Assembly (NCBI GenBank): GCA_007117005.1
Contig: SKHK01000228.1
Location: 1-32,585, forward strand
DNA length: 32,585 nt
From: Paracoccaceae bacterium
Lineage (GTDB): Bacteria > Pseudomonadota > Alphaproteobacteria > Rhodobacterales > Rhodobacteraceae
Reading direction: 5' to 3'
Shown in pieces: positions 24,006-31,874 of this stretch. Made by a program: the position numbers and the translations under genes. Position 1 is the first letter of the stretch. Each line of letters begins with the position of its first letter. The notes under the pieces were generated by a model. That model was not told the origin of the DNA and did no database searches. It saw only the letters and a list, made by a program, of their open reading frames with translations.

Positions 24006-25892
24006 TCAGTTCCAGCAGGAGACCAGGACCGTCAGGTCGGCAGAGACGCGGGTCAGCATCTCGGCCGGCATGGTGGTGTCTTCGCGGCTGAGCGCGCCGC
24101 GCCGGCCCGCGGCTTCCAGCGCGGCCATCACGGCCTCGGCCGAAAGCGCGAAGTTCACGTCTTCGGGCATCAGGCGGCCTTCGGTCTGCATGCGCGGCAG
24201 CAGCATGCCCATCACCGCGCCCGTGGCGTCGAAGACCGGCCCGCCGCTGTCGCCCGGCTGCACCTCCAGCGCCAGGCGGCGCAGGTCCCCCTCGCCGTTC
24301 AGCCCCTCCAGCGCGGCAAGCTGACCGAAGCTGATGATGGGCCGGGTCAGCGTGTCCTGATAGGAAAAGCCCGCCACCCGCACCGGCGCGTCCAGCGACG
24401 GATCGGCATGGGCGAACTGGGCAAAGGCCAGCGGCACCAGCGGCGTCTGCGGGGTCAGCACCGCCACGCCGGCATCGGCGTCCAGATGGCGGATATCGGC
24501 GTTATAGGCCTCGTCGATGGTCACGCGTTCGCAGCCCGCCACGGCCTCGGCCGAGGTGACGACGGTGCCCACCGCATCGATGAAGAAGCCCGAGCGCGAG
24601 CGTTCGGGCCGCCGCACCTCGAGCCCGGCGAGCAGGTCGCGCCGCGCCACGGCCGAGATCGACGCGCCGGTGGCGCTGTCGAGCACGCCGGCGACGGGGC
24701 GGAAGCTGTCTTCCAGCGTGGAGAGCACCAGCGCCGCGTCCGCGTCGGCCTCGGGCTCCCACAGCAGGACCCAGCCCTTGATCTCGCCGCCGCGATAGGT
24801 GGCGACGGCATGGGCGCGCGCGGTGTCGGACTGACCCGTCAGCAGGAAGCCGTTGCCGCGCCGCTCGCGCCGGCCTTCCAGCGGGATGACCTCCAGCGTC
24901 TGCATGATCTCGTAAAGCCCGAAGAGCGTGGCCTGACTGCCGGCCTGGCTGATCAGCAAGAGCCGCATGCCGCTGTCGTTGATCTCGTTGAAATGGGCAA
25001 AGGGGGCCTCGTAGCGGTCGAAGGCAACCATGTTCGCAGGCAGGGTGATCTGGATGCCGGCCTCTTCGTCGGTGATTTCGGCAAAGCCGTAGCGGGCCAG
25101 CGCGTCCTCATAGTCCTGCAGCAGGCGCGCGCGCTGGGCGGTTGTCAGCACGCCCGTGGGTTCGACCCCGACGGTTTCCTGCCATTCGGACATCGCGCGG
25201 CGGGTGCCGGGGCCGAAAGCGGCGTCAATGCGCATCGTGTAATGGCCGAACCAGGCCAGCGCGGTCTGGATCTCGGCGCGGTCGTCGCGGGTCAGGGCCT
25301 GCTCGTTGCGGCGCGCTTCGGGCAGGGTTTCCTCGGGGATGATCTCGGCGATCTCTTCCTCGGGGGCTTCGTCTGCCAAAGCTGCGGATTCCGGCGCGTC
25401 GGCTTCGGGCGCGTCGGCCGCGACCTGGGGCTCGGCGGGTGCGGGCTCTTCAGTCGCCACCTCGGGTTCCGGGGCCGGTTCGGGCGCCGGTTCAACCTGC
25501 GGCTCGGGCTGCGGCTCAGGCTGCGGGGCGGGCGTGGCCACCGCAGGGGGGGCGCCATCCTGCGGCCAGAACCGCTCGCCATAGATCGCACCCTCAGTGA
25601 CATAGGCGTCCGACCGAATGACCCGGCGGTTCACCAGATCGGCGCGCAGCGCCTCGGCTTCCTGCGCGGTGTCGAAGGGTCCGGCGGCCAGACCGTACCA
25701 GCCCCCGGCCAGGCGAAAGCCGGACACCGACCCGATCAGCCCTTCATAGCGGCGGGCGAATTCTTCGGCCGTGCGAATGGTGGCATGAGCCTCCATCTGT
25801 ACCCAATACCGTTCCTGCGCCGCCGCCACCGCGGGCATCAGGATACCGAAAACGAAAGCGGCCAAAAGGGCCTTGCCTATCCGATCAATCAC
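24006..25892 (-). CDS. Exported SPOR / peptidoglycan-binding / trypsin-like protein, catalytic His replaced
   Basis: A 628-residue exported protein. The order is a signal peptide ([21 protein letters not shown]), then a SPOR-like domain (about 28-105) of the kind that binds denuded peptidoglycan. A Pro/Glu/Ala-rich linker (about 113-190) follows, then a peptidoglycan-binding-1 repeat (about 204-260, with [13 protein letters not shown]), a middle domain, and a trypsin-like domain from about 430. The Ser is in place in [11 protein letters not shown] (about Ser549) and an Asp in DADAGVAVL, but the His position reads VVTSAEAV, so Glu449 replaces it. Two late cysteines (AGCERV, SCWN) may pair. It is probably a cell-wall scaffold or pseudoprotease. 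The start is a GTG at 25892; GTG at 25922 is possible. Confidence 0.85.
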   Translation of the reverse strand: MIDRIGKALLAAFVFGILMPAVAAAQERYWVQMEAHATIRTAEEFARRYEGLIGSVSGFRLAGGWYGLAAGPFDTAQEAEALRADLVNRRVIRSDAYVTEGAIYGERFWPQDGAPPAVATPAPQPEPQPEPQVEPAPEPAPEPEVATEEPAPAEPQVAADAPEADAPESAALADEAPEEEIAEIIPEETLPEARRNEQALTRDDRAEIQTALAWFGHYTMRIDAAFGPGTRRAMSEWQETVGVEPTGVLTTAQRARLLQDYEDALARYGFAEITDEEAGIQITLPANMVAFDRYEAPFAHFNEINDSGMRLLLISQAGSQATLFGLYEIMQTLEVIPLEGRRERRGNGFLLTGQSDTARAHAVATYRGGEIKGWVLLWEPEADADAALVLSTLEDSFRPVAGVLDSATGASISAVARRDLLAGLEVRRPERSRSGFFIDAVGTVVTSAEAVAGCERVTIDEAYNADIRHLDADAGVAVLTPQTPLVPLAFAQFAHADPSLDAPVRVAGFSYQDTLTRPIISFGQLAALEGLNGEGDLRRLALEVQPGDSGGPVFDATGAVMGMLLPRMQTEGRLMPEDVNFALSAEAVMAALEAAGRRGALSREDTTMPAEMLTRVSADLTVLVSCWN

Positions 25893-26161
25893 GACTGTCC
25901 CATCCGTTCTGTTGGCGGCCACGCCGCCCGCTTTTTTGCCCCGCCGACCCTAGCAACAACTTGACGGCGCAGGGCATCAAAAAACGGTTAGGCGAGAAAT
26001 GACAACCTGAAAAGCCCGAAACACCCCCACAAACCGCCGGTTGCACTGCATTGACCCGGCAAGCCCTGATGCCGTAACAGGTCACGCGCACGGGGCCCGC
26101 GCCGCCGCACAGCCCGCATCGGCCGCAACCCCGGCGGCGATGCCCCATTCAGGGACCGATC

Positions 26162-27115
26162 ATGCCCGACAGCACCGCCAGCAACACGGCCCGCGAGACC
26201 AGCGCCCCGCGCAGCTTTCAGGAGATCATCCTGCGGCTGCAGAACTATTGGGCCGCGCAGGGCTGCGCCGTCTTGCAGCCCTATGACATGGAGGTCGGCG
26301 CCGGCACCTTTCACCCCGCCACCACGCTGCGCGCGCTGGGCAGCCGCCCCTGGGCTGCGGCCTATGTCCAGCCCTCGCGCCGGCCCACGGACGGGCGCTA
26401 TGGCGAGAACCCCAACAGGTTGCAGCACTATTACCAGTATCAGGTGCTGATCAAACCCTCGCCGCCCAACCTGCAGGACCTGTATCTGGGCAGCCTGCGC
26501 GCCATCGGCATCGACGACGCGCTGCATGACATCCGCTTTGTCGAGGATGACTGGGAAAGCCCCACGCTGGGCGCCTGGGGCCTGGGATGGGAGGTCTGGT
26601 GCGACGGGATGGAGGTCAGCCAGTTCACCTATTTCCAGCAGGTCGGCGGGCATGACTGCCGGCCCGTATCAGGCGAATTGACCTATGGGCTGGAACGGCT
26701 GGCAATGTATGTGCTGGGCGTGGACCATGTGATGGAAATGCCCTTCAACGACCCCGATGCGCCGATCCCGCTGCGCTATGGCGACGTGTTCCGCCAGACC
26801 GAGCAGGAATATTCGCGCTGGAATTTCGAACAGGCCGATACCGAGATGCTGTTGGCGCATTTCAAGGATGCCGAGGCCGAATGCGCCCGCATCCTGGCCG
26901 CCCCGGCAACGGACGCGGCGGGGCGGCAGATCGTCATGGCGCATCCCGCCTATGACCAGTGCATCAAGGCCAGCCATCTTTTCAACCTGCTCGATGCGCG
27001 CGGCGTGATCTCGGTCACCGAGCGGCAGGCCTATATCGGCCGGGTGCGGGCGTTGGCCAAGCAATGCGCCGATGCCTTCGTGATGACCGAGGCCGGCGGC
27101 GCCGCAGCGCCCTGA
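26162..27115 (+). CDS. glyQ: Glycyl-tRNA synthetase alpha subunit
   Basis: A 317-residue class II synthetase subunit of the bacterial alpha2-beta2 glycyl-tRNA synthetase. Typical GlyQ segments are [17 protein letters not shown] near the start, [16 protein letters not shown] (ATP site), YQVLIKPSP, and [16 protein letters not shown]. Length and motifs are complete. AGGGA lies six bases before the ATG at 26162. The beta subunit gene glyS, normally the next or next-but-one gene, is not present: 73 bases after the stop a leftward sulfotransferase gene ends. No frameshifted glyS remnant was seen in the spacer. Confidence 0.96.
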   Translation: MPDSTASNTARETSAPRSFQEIILRLQNYWAAQGCAVLQPYDMEVGAGTFHPATTLRALGSRPWAAAYVQPSRRPTDGRYGENPNRLQHYYQYQVLIKPSPPNLQDLYLGSLRAIGIDDALHDIRFVEDDWESPTLGAWGLGWEVWCDGMEVSQFTYFQQVGGHDCRPVSGELTYGLERLAMYVLGVDHVMEMPFNDPDAPIPLRYGDVFRQTEQEYSRWNFEQADTEMLLAHFKDAEAECARILAAPATDAAGRQIVMAHPAYDQCIKASHLFNLLDARGVISVTERQAYIGRVRALAKQCADAFVMTEAGGAAAP

Positions 27116-27188
27116 AGCGCGGCGCGCACGCCGCCCCTGCCCCCGCTGCGCCCGGGCTGCTGCAAGGCTTGATGCAAAGCCGGTCCGC

Positions 27189-28112
27189 TCAGGGCGTGTA
27201 GCCAAGGCGTGCGCAGAGTGCCTGATAGGCGGGGCTTTCCTGGCGCTGCGCCTCCACCGCTTCCGGGACGGGGCGGCGCGGGCGCGGGGCGATCACGCTG
27301 CCCGTGCGGCCGCTGTCTCCGGTCAGCGTCACCGCATCGATGAACTGCGTGGCCAGCGGGTGATAGGGCAGATCCAGCAGCGCGCTCAACTGTTGCAGCT
27401 TGCCATCGGGATCGGCCACGAAGTCCTCGTAGGTCACGATGGGCAGGCCGGCATGACGGTCCAGGAACAGAGTGTAGCGGCGGGCGTATTCCCCAAGCGT
27501 TGGCGGTTCGAGATGTTTTTCCCATCCCGGAACGAGCAATGCCAGAAAACTGTCCAGTGGATGGCGCACCGTCACCACCGAACACACCCGGCCCAAAGCG
27601 GCCAGCATCTCGTGCAGCGTAGGGCGGGTATCGGGGTTGGTATCGGTGGCGAAATGCGAATGCGCGTGGTCACGGATGATCAGATGCTGCCCCTTGGCAC
27701 CCAGCCGCTGCGACGCGGTTTCGACCGCGGCCGCGAAAATGGCGATCAGATCATCCTCGCTGACCGGCCGCACCGACTGCCGAAACCCCCGCAACAGGTC
27801 CGTGGGCGAGAAATGCGGCACCTCGCTCATGTGCATCCTGCTCAACGGGTCGATCTCGCTGAGCAGGACGGTGTTGGGCAGCGCCGCCAGGCAGCGGGAA
27901 ATCAGCGTGCCGCCGGTGCAGGCCATGTGATGGATGCTGCGCAGGGGCGGCGGGCCGGCGATGGTGGCCAGCGCCGCCTCGCACTGATCCAGCAGGCTTG
28001 GCAGCGGCTCGGCCGGGGTGCGGCCGGCGGGATCGTCGGTCCGGTACGGGCGCAAGAGGTCCAGCGCCTCGTCCAGGGTGCTCACCAGGGCGGTGGCAGA
28101 GGACTCAGTCAT
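27189..28112 (-). CDS. Sulfotransferase-family protein
   Basis: A 307-residue protein with the two PAPS-binding features of sulfotransferases: a P-loop-like MACTGGTLISRC (about 63-74, with Gly-Gly-Thr in place of the usual Ser-Gly-Thr) and VVTVRHPLDSFLAL, where Arg and Ser bind the 3'-phosphate. LPIVTYEDFVADPDGKLQQL matches the usual Y-E-D motif near the C-terminal helix. It probably transfers sulfate to a sugar or other surface molecule. The start at 28112 overlaps the end of the upstream coiled-coil gene by 8 bases, so the pair is translationally coupled and likely acts in one pathway. A frame to 28274 is only the shadow of the neighbour's basic tail. Confidence 0.8.
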   Translation of the reverse strand: MTESSATALVSTLDEALDLLRPYRTDDPAGRTPAEPLPSLLDQCEAALATIAGPPPLRSIHHMACTGGTLISRCLAALPNTVLLSEIDPLSRMHMSEVPHFSPTDLLRGFRQSVRPVSEDDLIAIFAAAVETASQRLGAKGQHLIIRDHAHSHFATDTNPDTRPTLHEMLAALGRVCSVVTVRHPLDSFLALLVPGWEKHLEPPTLGEYARRYTLFLDRHAGLPIVTYEDFVADPDGKLQQLSALLDLPYHPLATQFIDAVTLTGDSGRTGSVIAPRPRRPVPEAVEAQRQESPAYQALCARLGYTP

Positions 28113-29838
28113 CGCGCGCCGTCTTTCTGGCGGCCCGGGGTTTGCGCGCCGGGGTGGTGCGGGGCCGGGGTTTGCGCGGGGCTTTGGGCGTGGTGGCTTT
28201 GGGCGTGGTGGCTTTGGGGGTGGTGGCGGTTGGGGCGGATTCCACCGGCGCGGCAGCCTCTGCCGCGTCCGCATGCCGGGCCACCTGCGCCGGCGCCTCG
28301 CCCGGATCAGTGGTCAGATGCAGGGCGCGCAACTGCTCGGCCGCCTGCTGCAGGCGCGGCGTCAGCTTGCGCAGCAGCGCTTCCTGCTCTGTCCGCGTGG
28401 CCTCGGATTGCTGAAACCGCGTGCGCAGCGCGTCCAGATCGGACTGCACCATCGCCTGCATGCGCATGGCAAGGCCCAGATCGACGACCGCCTTTTCGCG
28501 CTCCTTGCGCGCGGTCTCAAGTTCGGCCTTTTGATCTGCCGCGCGGGTGGCCTGCGCAGCTTCCGCCTGGGCTAGCGCCTTTTCCAGCGTATCGATCCGG
28601 ACCTTGCGCCGGCTCACCCCCTCCTCCAGTTCAGCCACCTTCGCGCTTTCCTCGGACACCTGCGCGCGCAGCGCCTCGGCCTCGGCCTCGGCGCGTTGGC
28701 GTGCCTCTTCCAACGCGGCGTCCGCGCGCGACAGCGCCGCCCTGAGGTCCTCCACCTGCGCCTCGAGCGGACCAAGCCGCCCGGTCACTTCCTCGGCCTT
28801 GCTGCGTTCCTCGGCCACCTGCGCGCGCAGCGCCTCGGCCTCGGCCTCGGCGCGCTGGCGTGCCTCGATATGCCCCTTTTCCGCAGCAAGCTGGGCGTCC
28901 TCGATCTCATTGACTCGCCTGTTGCGCTTTTCCAGCAGCTGCTCCAGCGCCTGCGCGCGCTCCTTCTGCGCCTCGGCCTCGGCGCGCAGCGCATCTGCCT
29001 CGGCGCGCAGCGTCGCCGTCTCTTGCGTGGCTGCCGCCTGCGCGTCATCAAGGGCCTTCTTCGCAGTCGCGGCGACACCCTCCAGTGTCTTCACGCGCGC
29101 GTTGCGCTGCGTCAGCCGTTCCTTCAGATCGGCAGCATCTGCGGCCTCGCGGGCAAGTTTTTCGCGCAGCGTCGCGGCCTCTGCCTCCAGCGCGGCAAGA
29201 CGGCGGGCAGCGGGATCGGCGGTCATCCGCAGACCCGGCCAATCCGGATCATCCGCATCCTCTGCGGCCGGTTCGGCGCGAAACTGCCGGTCCTCCAGCC
29301 AGCTGCGCAGCGCGTCACAACGCCAGCCCCCCCGGAACATCTCCTCGCCCGCGCAGCGCATCGACAGTGCCGATACCGCATCCAGCGCGCCGCAATCCGA
29401 AAGCGCCTGCAGGATATCGCCCTCGCTGCCGGGCAGATCGACATAAAGGCGCAGCGGGGCGGGCAGATCAGCGCCATCGCCGACCAGACCGGCCAGCGCC
29501 ACCATCTGTGTCGCCACACGGCCGCGCAGCTTCAGCCCGGGATAAAGCGCGTGCAGGGCGTCGGTGGGCGGTCGCAGGCTGCGCAGGCCGGGCAGGTTGT
29601 AGCGGTCCAGATCGACCGGCGCGTCGCGCCCGCCCGGAACGGCATCGACAATTTCGATGCCCGGCAGATCGCCAAGGATGCGTGCCTGCTCGCCGCCGGC
29701 GGTTGCCGCGGGCTCGATCAGCAGCACACGCGCCGGCAGGCCGCCCAGCCGGGCCAGCAGGTCATCAAGCGCCCCCTTGCTGCCCAGGCCGGCAATGATC
29801 AGCGTACCCTCGATCCGGTTGAACGGGTTTGGCGTCAT
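28105..29838 (-). CDS. Methyltransferase-like domain fused to long coiled coil with basic repeat tail
   Basis: A 577-residue protein in three parts. Residues 1-205 look like a degenerate Rossmann/FkbM-type methyltransferase: TLIIAGLGSKGALDDLL, then VLLIEP, and LYVDLPGSEGDILQAL in the place of the FkbM V-D-x-E-G-x-E motif. Residues about 210-500 form an uninterrupted coiled coil rich in Ala, Glu and Arg, with an internal duplication (EARQRAEAEAEALRAQV twice, 52 residues apart). The last 50 residues are Lys/Pro/Thr-rich with TTPKA repeats, like histone H1-type tails. AGGGGA six bases before the ATG at 29838 sets the start. It overlaps the sulfotransferase gene. Methyltransferase-coiled-coil fusions such as WbdD limit O-antigen length; a similar role is inference. 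Confidence 0.75.
   Translation of the reverse strand: MTPNPFNRIEGTLIIAGLGSKGALDDLLARLGGLPARVLLIEPAATAGGEQARILGDLPGIEIVDAVPGGRDAPVDLDRYNLPGLRSLRPPTDALHALYPGLKLRGRVATQMVALAGLVGDGADLPAPLRLYVDLPGSEGDILQALSDCGALDAVSALSMRCAGEEMFRGGWRCDALRSWLEDRQFRAEPAAEDADDPDWPGLRMTADPAARRLAALEAEAATLREKLAREAADAADLKERLTQRNARVKTLEGVAATAKKALDDAQAAATQETATLRAEADALRAEAEAQKERAQALEQLLEKRNRRVNEIEDAQLAAEKGHIEARQRAEAEAEALRAQVAEERSKAEEVTGRLGPLEAQVEDLRAALSRADAALEEARQRAEAEAEALRAQVSEESAKVAELEEGVSRRKVRIDTLEKALAQAEAAQATRAADQKAELETARKEREKAVVDLGLAMRMQAMVQSDLDALRTRFQQSEATRTEQEALLRKLTPRLQQAAEQLRALHLTTDPGEAPAQVARHADAAEAAAPVESAPTATTPKATTPKATTPKAPRKPRPRTTPARKPRAARKTARDD
28181..28225. repeat. 15-bp in-frame tandem repeat (TTPKA)
   Basis: GCTTTGGGCGTGGTG occurs at 28181-28195 and 28196-28210, with a one-base variant at 28211-28225. 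On the coding (minus) strand each unit encodes TTPKA, so copy-number change keeps the frame and only lengthens or shortens the basic tail. Confidence 0.85.
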
Positions 29839-29945
29839 GCTGTTCCCCTGCTTTGCCTGCATTGGCCCAGGGAAACCTAGCCAAGGATGGGGCCGGACGC
29901 CAGACGAAGAATGCCCCGCGCCAGGCAGGATGACAGCCGCCCGCA

Positions 29946-30875
29946 TCAGAAATCGATGCCGGAGCGTTCCATGGGCCGATGCGGCCCCGCCAGCATCACC
30001 GCCATGTCCGAAAACGTGCTCCAGGTGCTGGCCAGCAGCCGCCGACCGCTGGTCAGAAGGGCCAGATCGGCCAGCGCATGCTGCACTTGCGGCACCGAAC
30101 GGTCGTAATGCTGGCGCGGCAAGCGGAACAGGCGCTGGCCATAGTGCGCGGCGAAACGCTCATAGGTTTCAGGCAGGTCGGCGGCGAGAAAGATGGTGCC
30201 GATCCCGCCCGCGGCGACCAGGTCATCCAGGCGCTTGATGAACCGCTCGGCATGGCTCGCGCGGCGCCACGCGACAATCTCGGCATGGCGATGCGCGGGC
30301 CAGTTCGACGGCGCTTCGTGCGGCAGGTGGTCGAATGCCTCGCCGGTAGCCATGCGCACATGAACCGCCACATCGCAGCCCGGCCGCCCGCGGGCGACAA
30401 GCGCAGCCACCGCGTCGGTCAGCACAAGTTCCCGCAGGAACCGCCTTTCCTGCTTACCGTCCCGGTACGGGCTGACCAGCGGCGCGGCCGACCGGACATA
30501 GACATCGCCCCGCGGCTGCGCGCCCAGCGGCAAAACCGGCTCGTCAAGGCGGGCGCCCGGCTCGATTTCCATGTAATTGTAGACCCGGGCACTGCGGGCG
30601 CGCAGGCCGTCGGCCGCCGCATCCTCGATCACCGGGCCGGGATAGCGCAGCAGATCACCGATACGCGCCCCGCAATGGTGATCCGGCCGCCAGATCAGGA
30701 CAAGCGCCCGCTCCGTCGCCCGGGCTATGACCGCGGCCGAGGCAAGGGCGCGCAGCCGGTTGCACAGCCCGTGCTGCACGTCGATGAACAGCCGCGGGCG
30801 ATGCAGGAAATGGGCCGGCGCGGGCAGGGGTGCGGCCTTGGCGCCGTCCGTAACATCTGAGGGCTTGGCAAGCAT
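29946..30875 (-). CDS. O-fucosyltransferase/NodZ-like glycosyltransferase
   Basis: A 309-residue soluble protein. The N-terminal GLCNRLRALASA (36-47) matches the G-x-x-N-R-L motif at the start of fucosyltransferases of the NodZ/O-FucT/GT11 type. VAVHVRM (170-175) is the H-x-R region that binds the GDP phosphates. Near the C-terminus LASTWSTFSDMAVMLAG resembles the nucleotide-binding end motif of the same group. GDP-fucose or a related GDP-sugar is the likely donor; the acceptor is unknown. The start is the ATG at 30875. It is followed after 107 bases by the coiled-coil gene in the same direction and preceded by a 135-base divergent spacer. Confidence 0.75.
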   Translation of the reverse strand: MLAKPSDVTDGAKAAPLPAPAHFLHRPRLFIDVQHGLCNRLRALASAAVIARATERALVLIWRPDHHCGARIGDLLRYPGPVIEDAAADGLRARSARVYNYMEIEPGARLDEPVLPLGAQPRGDVYVRSAAPLVSPYRDGKQERRFLRELVLTDAVAALVARGRPGCDVAVHVRMATGEAFDHLPHEAPSNWPAHRHAEIVAWRRASHAERFIKRLDDLVAAGGIGTIFLAADLPETYERFAAHYGQRLFRLPRQHYDRSVPQVQHALADLALLTSGRRLLASTWSTFSDMAVMLAGPHRPMERSGIDF

Positions 30876-31010
30876 CGTGACGACCTACCTGCAGGGGCGG
30901 GTGAACCGTAGCCGCTGCGGGCCTGCCTGAACAACAGGAAAGCGCGCTACGCGGCGGATCCGGCCTTCGCCAGCCCCCCTCGCGCCGCGAAGGGCCGGGG
31001 AGAGGCCGGG

Positions 31011-31655
31011 ATGGCATTGACCTTGGCAGCGCCAACCGCGATCATGCAAGCGCTGCAACAGGAACAGGGCGCGACGATGAGCCACCCATGCGAGGTTTTT
31101 GCCGACACTGTGCTGGCGGGTCTGGCGGCTCAGAATGGCGAAGGGCCTGTCGAGAATGGCCAGCGCCTGGTGCCCGGCCTGTATGTCAGCTGGGATGATG
31201 ACCAGGGCAAGGTCACGCTGCGCCAGACCGCCGAGAATGAGGCAACGCTCGGCCTGACGGCCCGGATCACACAGGCGCCGCGCTGGATCACGCTGAACAT
31301 CGATCTGGGCCCGGGACGGTTCGAGCCCGGGGACATCCTGGGGCTGGCCGCCGATCTGGAAAGCGACCGGCCGCTGAGGCTGGACGCCTTTGTGCGCAGC
31401 GCCGGCGAGGACGGCCATGAAGACAGCCGCCTGCCCGACGCCCTGAACGCCGCGCCCGGGGGCGTTGTGCAGACCAGCCTGCTGACCGTGCACGCCGCCC
31501 ACGGCCTGACACGCAACAGCCGCTTTCACACGCTGGTCTTCAGATTGCCGGACAATGATTTCAGCCTGACATTGCGCGGCTTTCAGCTATTCGTTCTGCC
31601 CGCCGGACGCGGGCTGCAAACGGGCAGCCTGACGCTGGCCGACGCCAGCGGATGA
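31011..31655 (+). CDS. Hypothetical protein, probable beta-sandwich
   Basis: A protein of 214 residues (192 from the alternative ATG at 31077) that I do not recognise. After a helical start it is dominated by alternating hydrophobic strands (GLYVSWDDD, RWITLNIDLGPG, RLDAFVRSAG, FHTLVFRLPD, LTLRGFQLFVLPAG), a pattern of a jelly-roll or carbohydrate-binding beta-sandwich. There is one Cys and no signal peptide. A remote likeness to DUF6478-type proteins of Rhodobacterales is only an impression. The start at 31011 has GGGGAG eight bases upstream; 31077 has AGGG seven bases upstream. It is divergent from the fucosyltransferase-like gene and convergent with the coiled-coil gene at the right edge. 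The following spacer (31656-31874) shows nothing I can identify. Confidence 0.65.
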   Translation: MALTLAAPTAIMQALQQEQGATMSHPCEVFADTVLAGLAAQNGEGPVENGQRLVPGLYVSWDDDQGKVTLRQTAENEATLGLTARITQAPRWITLNIDLGPGRFEPGDILGLAADLESDRPLRLDAFVRSAGEDGHEDSRLPDALNAAPGGVVQTSLLTVHAAHGLTRNSRFHTLVFRLPDNDFSLTLRGFQLFVLPAGRGLQTGSLTLADASG

Positions 31656-31874
31656 CGGTTGCCCGGTAGGGCGCCGGTCGCGCGAAGATGGTCCGCGGTT
31701 TTCGCGCATGAAACCATGCGACCCTCGCAGAGCATGTCGCGCAGTCATCGATGCCGGTTCGGAGGTTTTCGACACGCGAAAGCAAACGGGCAGAACGGCT
31801 TGCGCGCAGGCGGATAAACGCGAGACGCTGCCGGGCCGCGCGAATGCACAGGGCACCCGCGCCACCGCGTCTGG

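Noticed and set aside
22813-25964. Long plus-strand frames antisense to rimO and the SPOR protein
   Set aside because: The minus-strand products have unmistakable domains; the plus frames are Gly/Arg/His-rich shadows without motifs.
25961-25991. TTGACG before glyQ as a promoter
   Set aside because: No acceptable -10 hexamer at 16-18 bases spacing.
27116-27188. Remnant of glyS after glyQ
   Set aside because: The 73-base spacer encodes nothing similar to the beta subunit in any frame I could read.
27360-29880. Long plus-strand frames antisense to the sulfotransferase and coiled-coil genes
   Set aside because: Composition follows from the codon pattern of the opposite strand; no ribosome sites or motifs.
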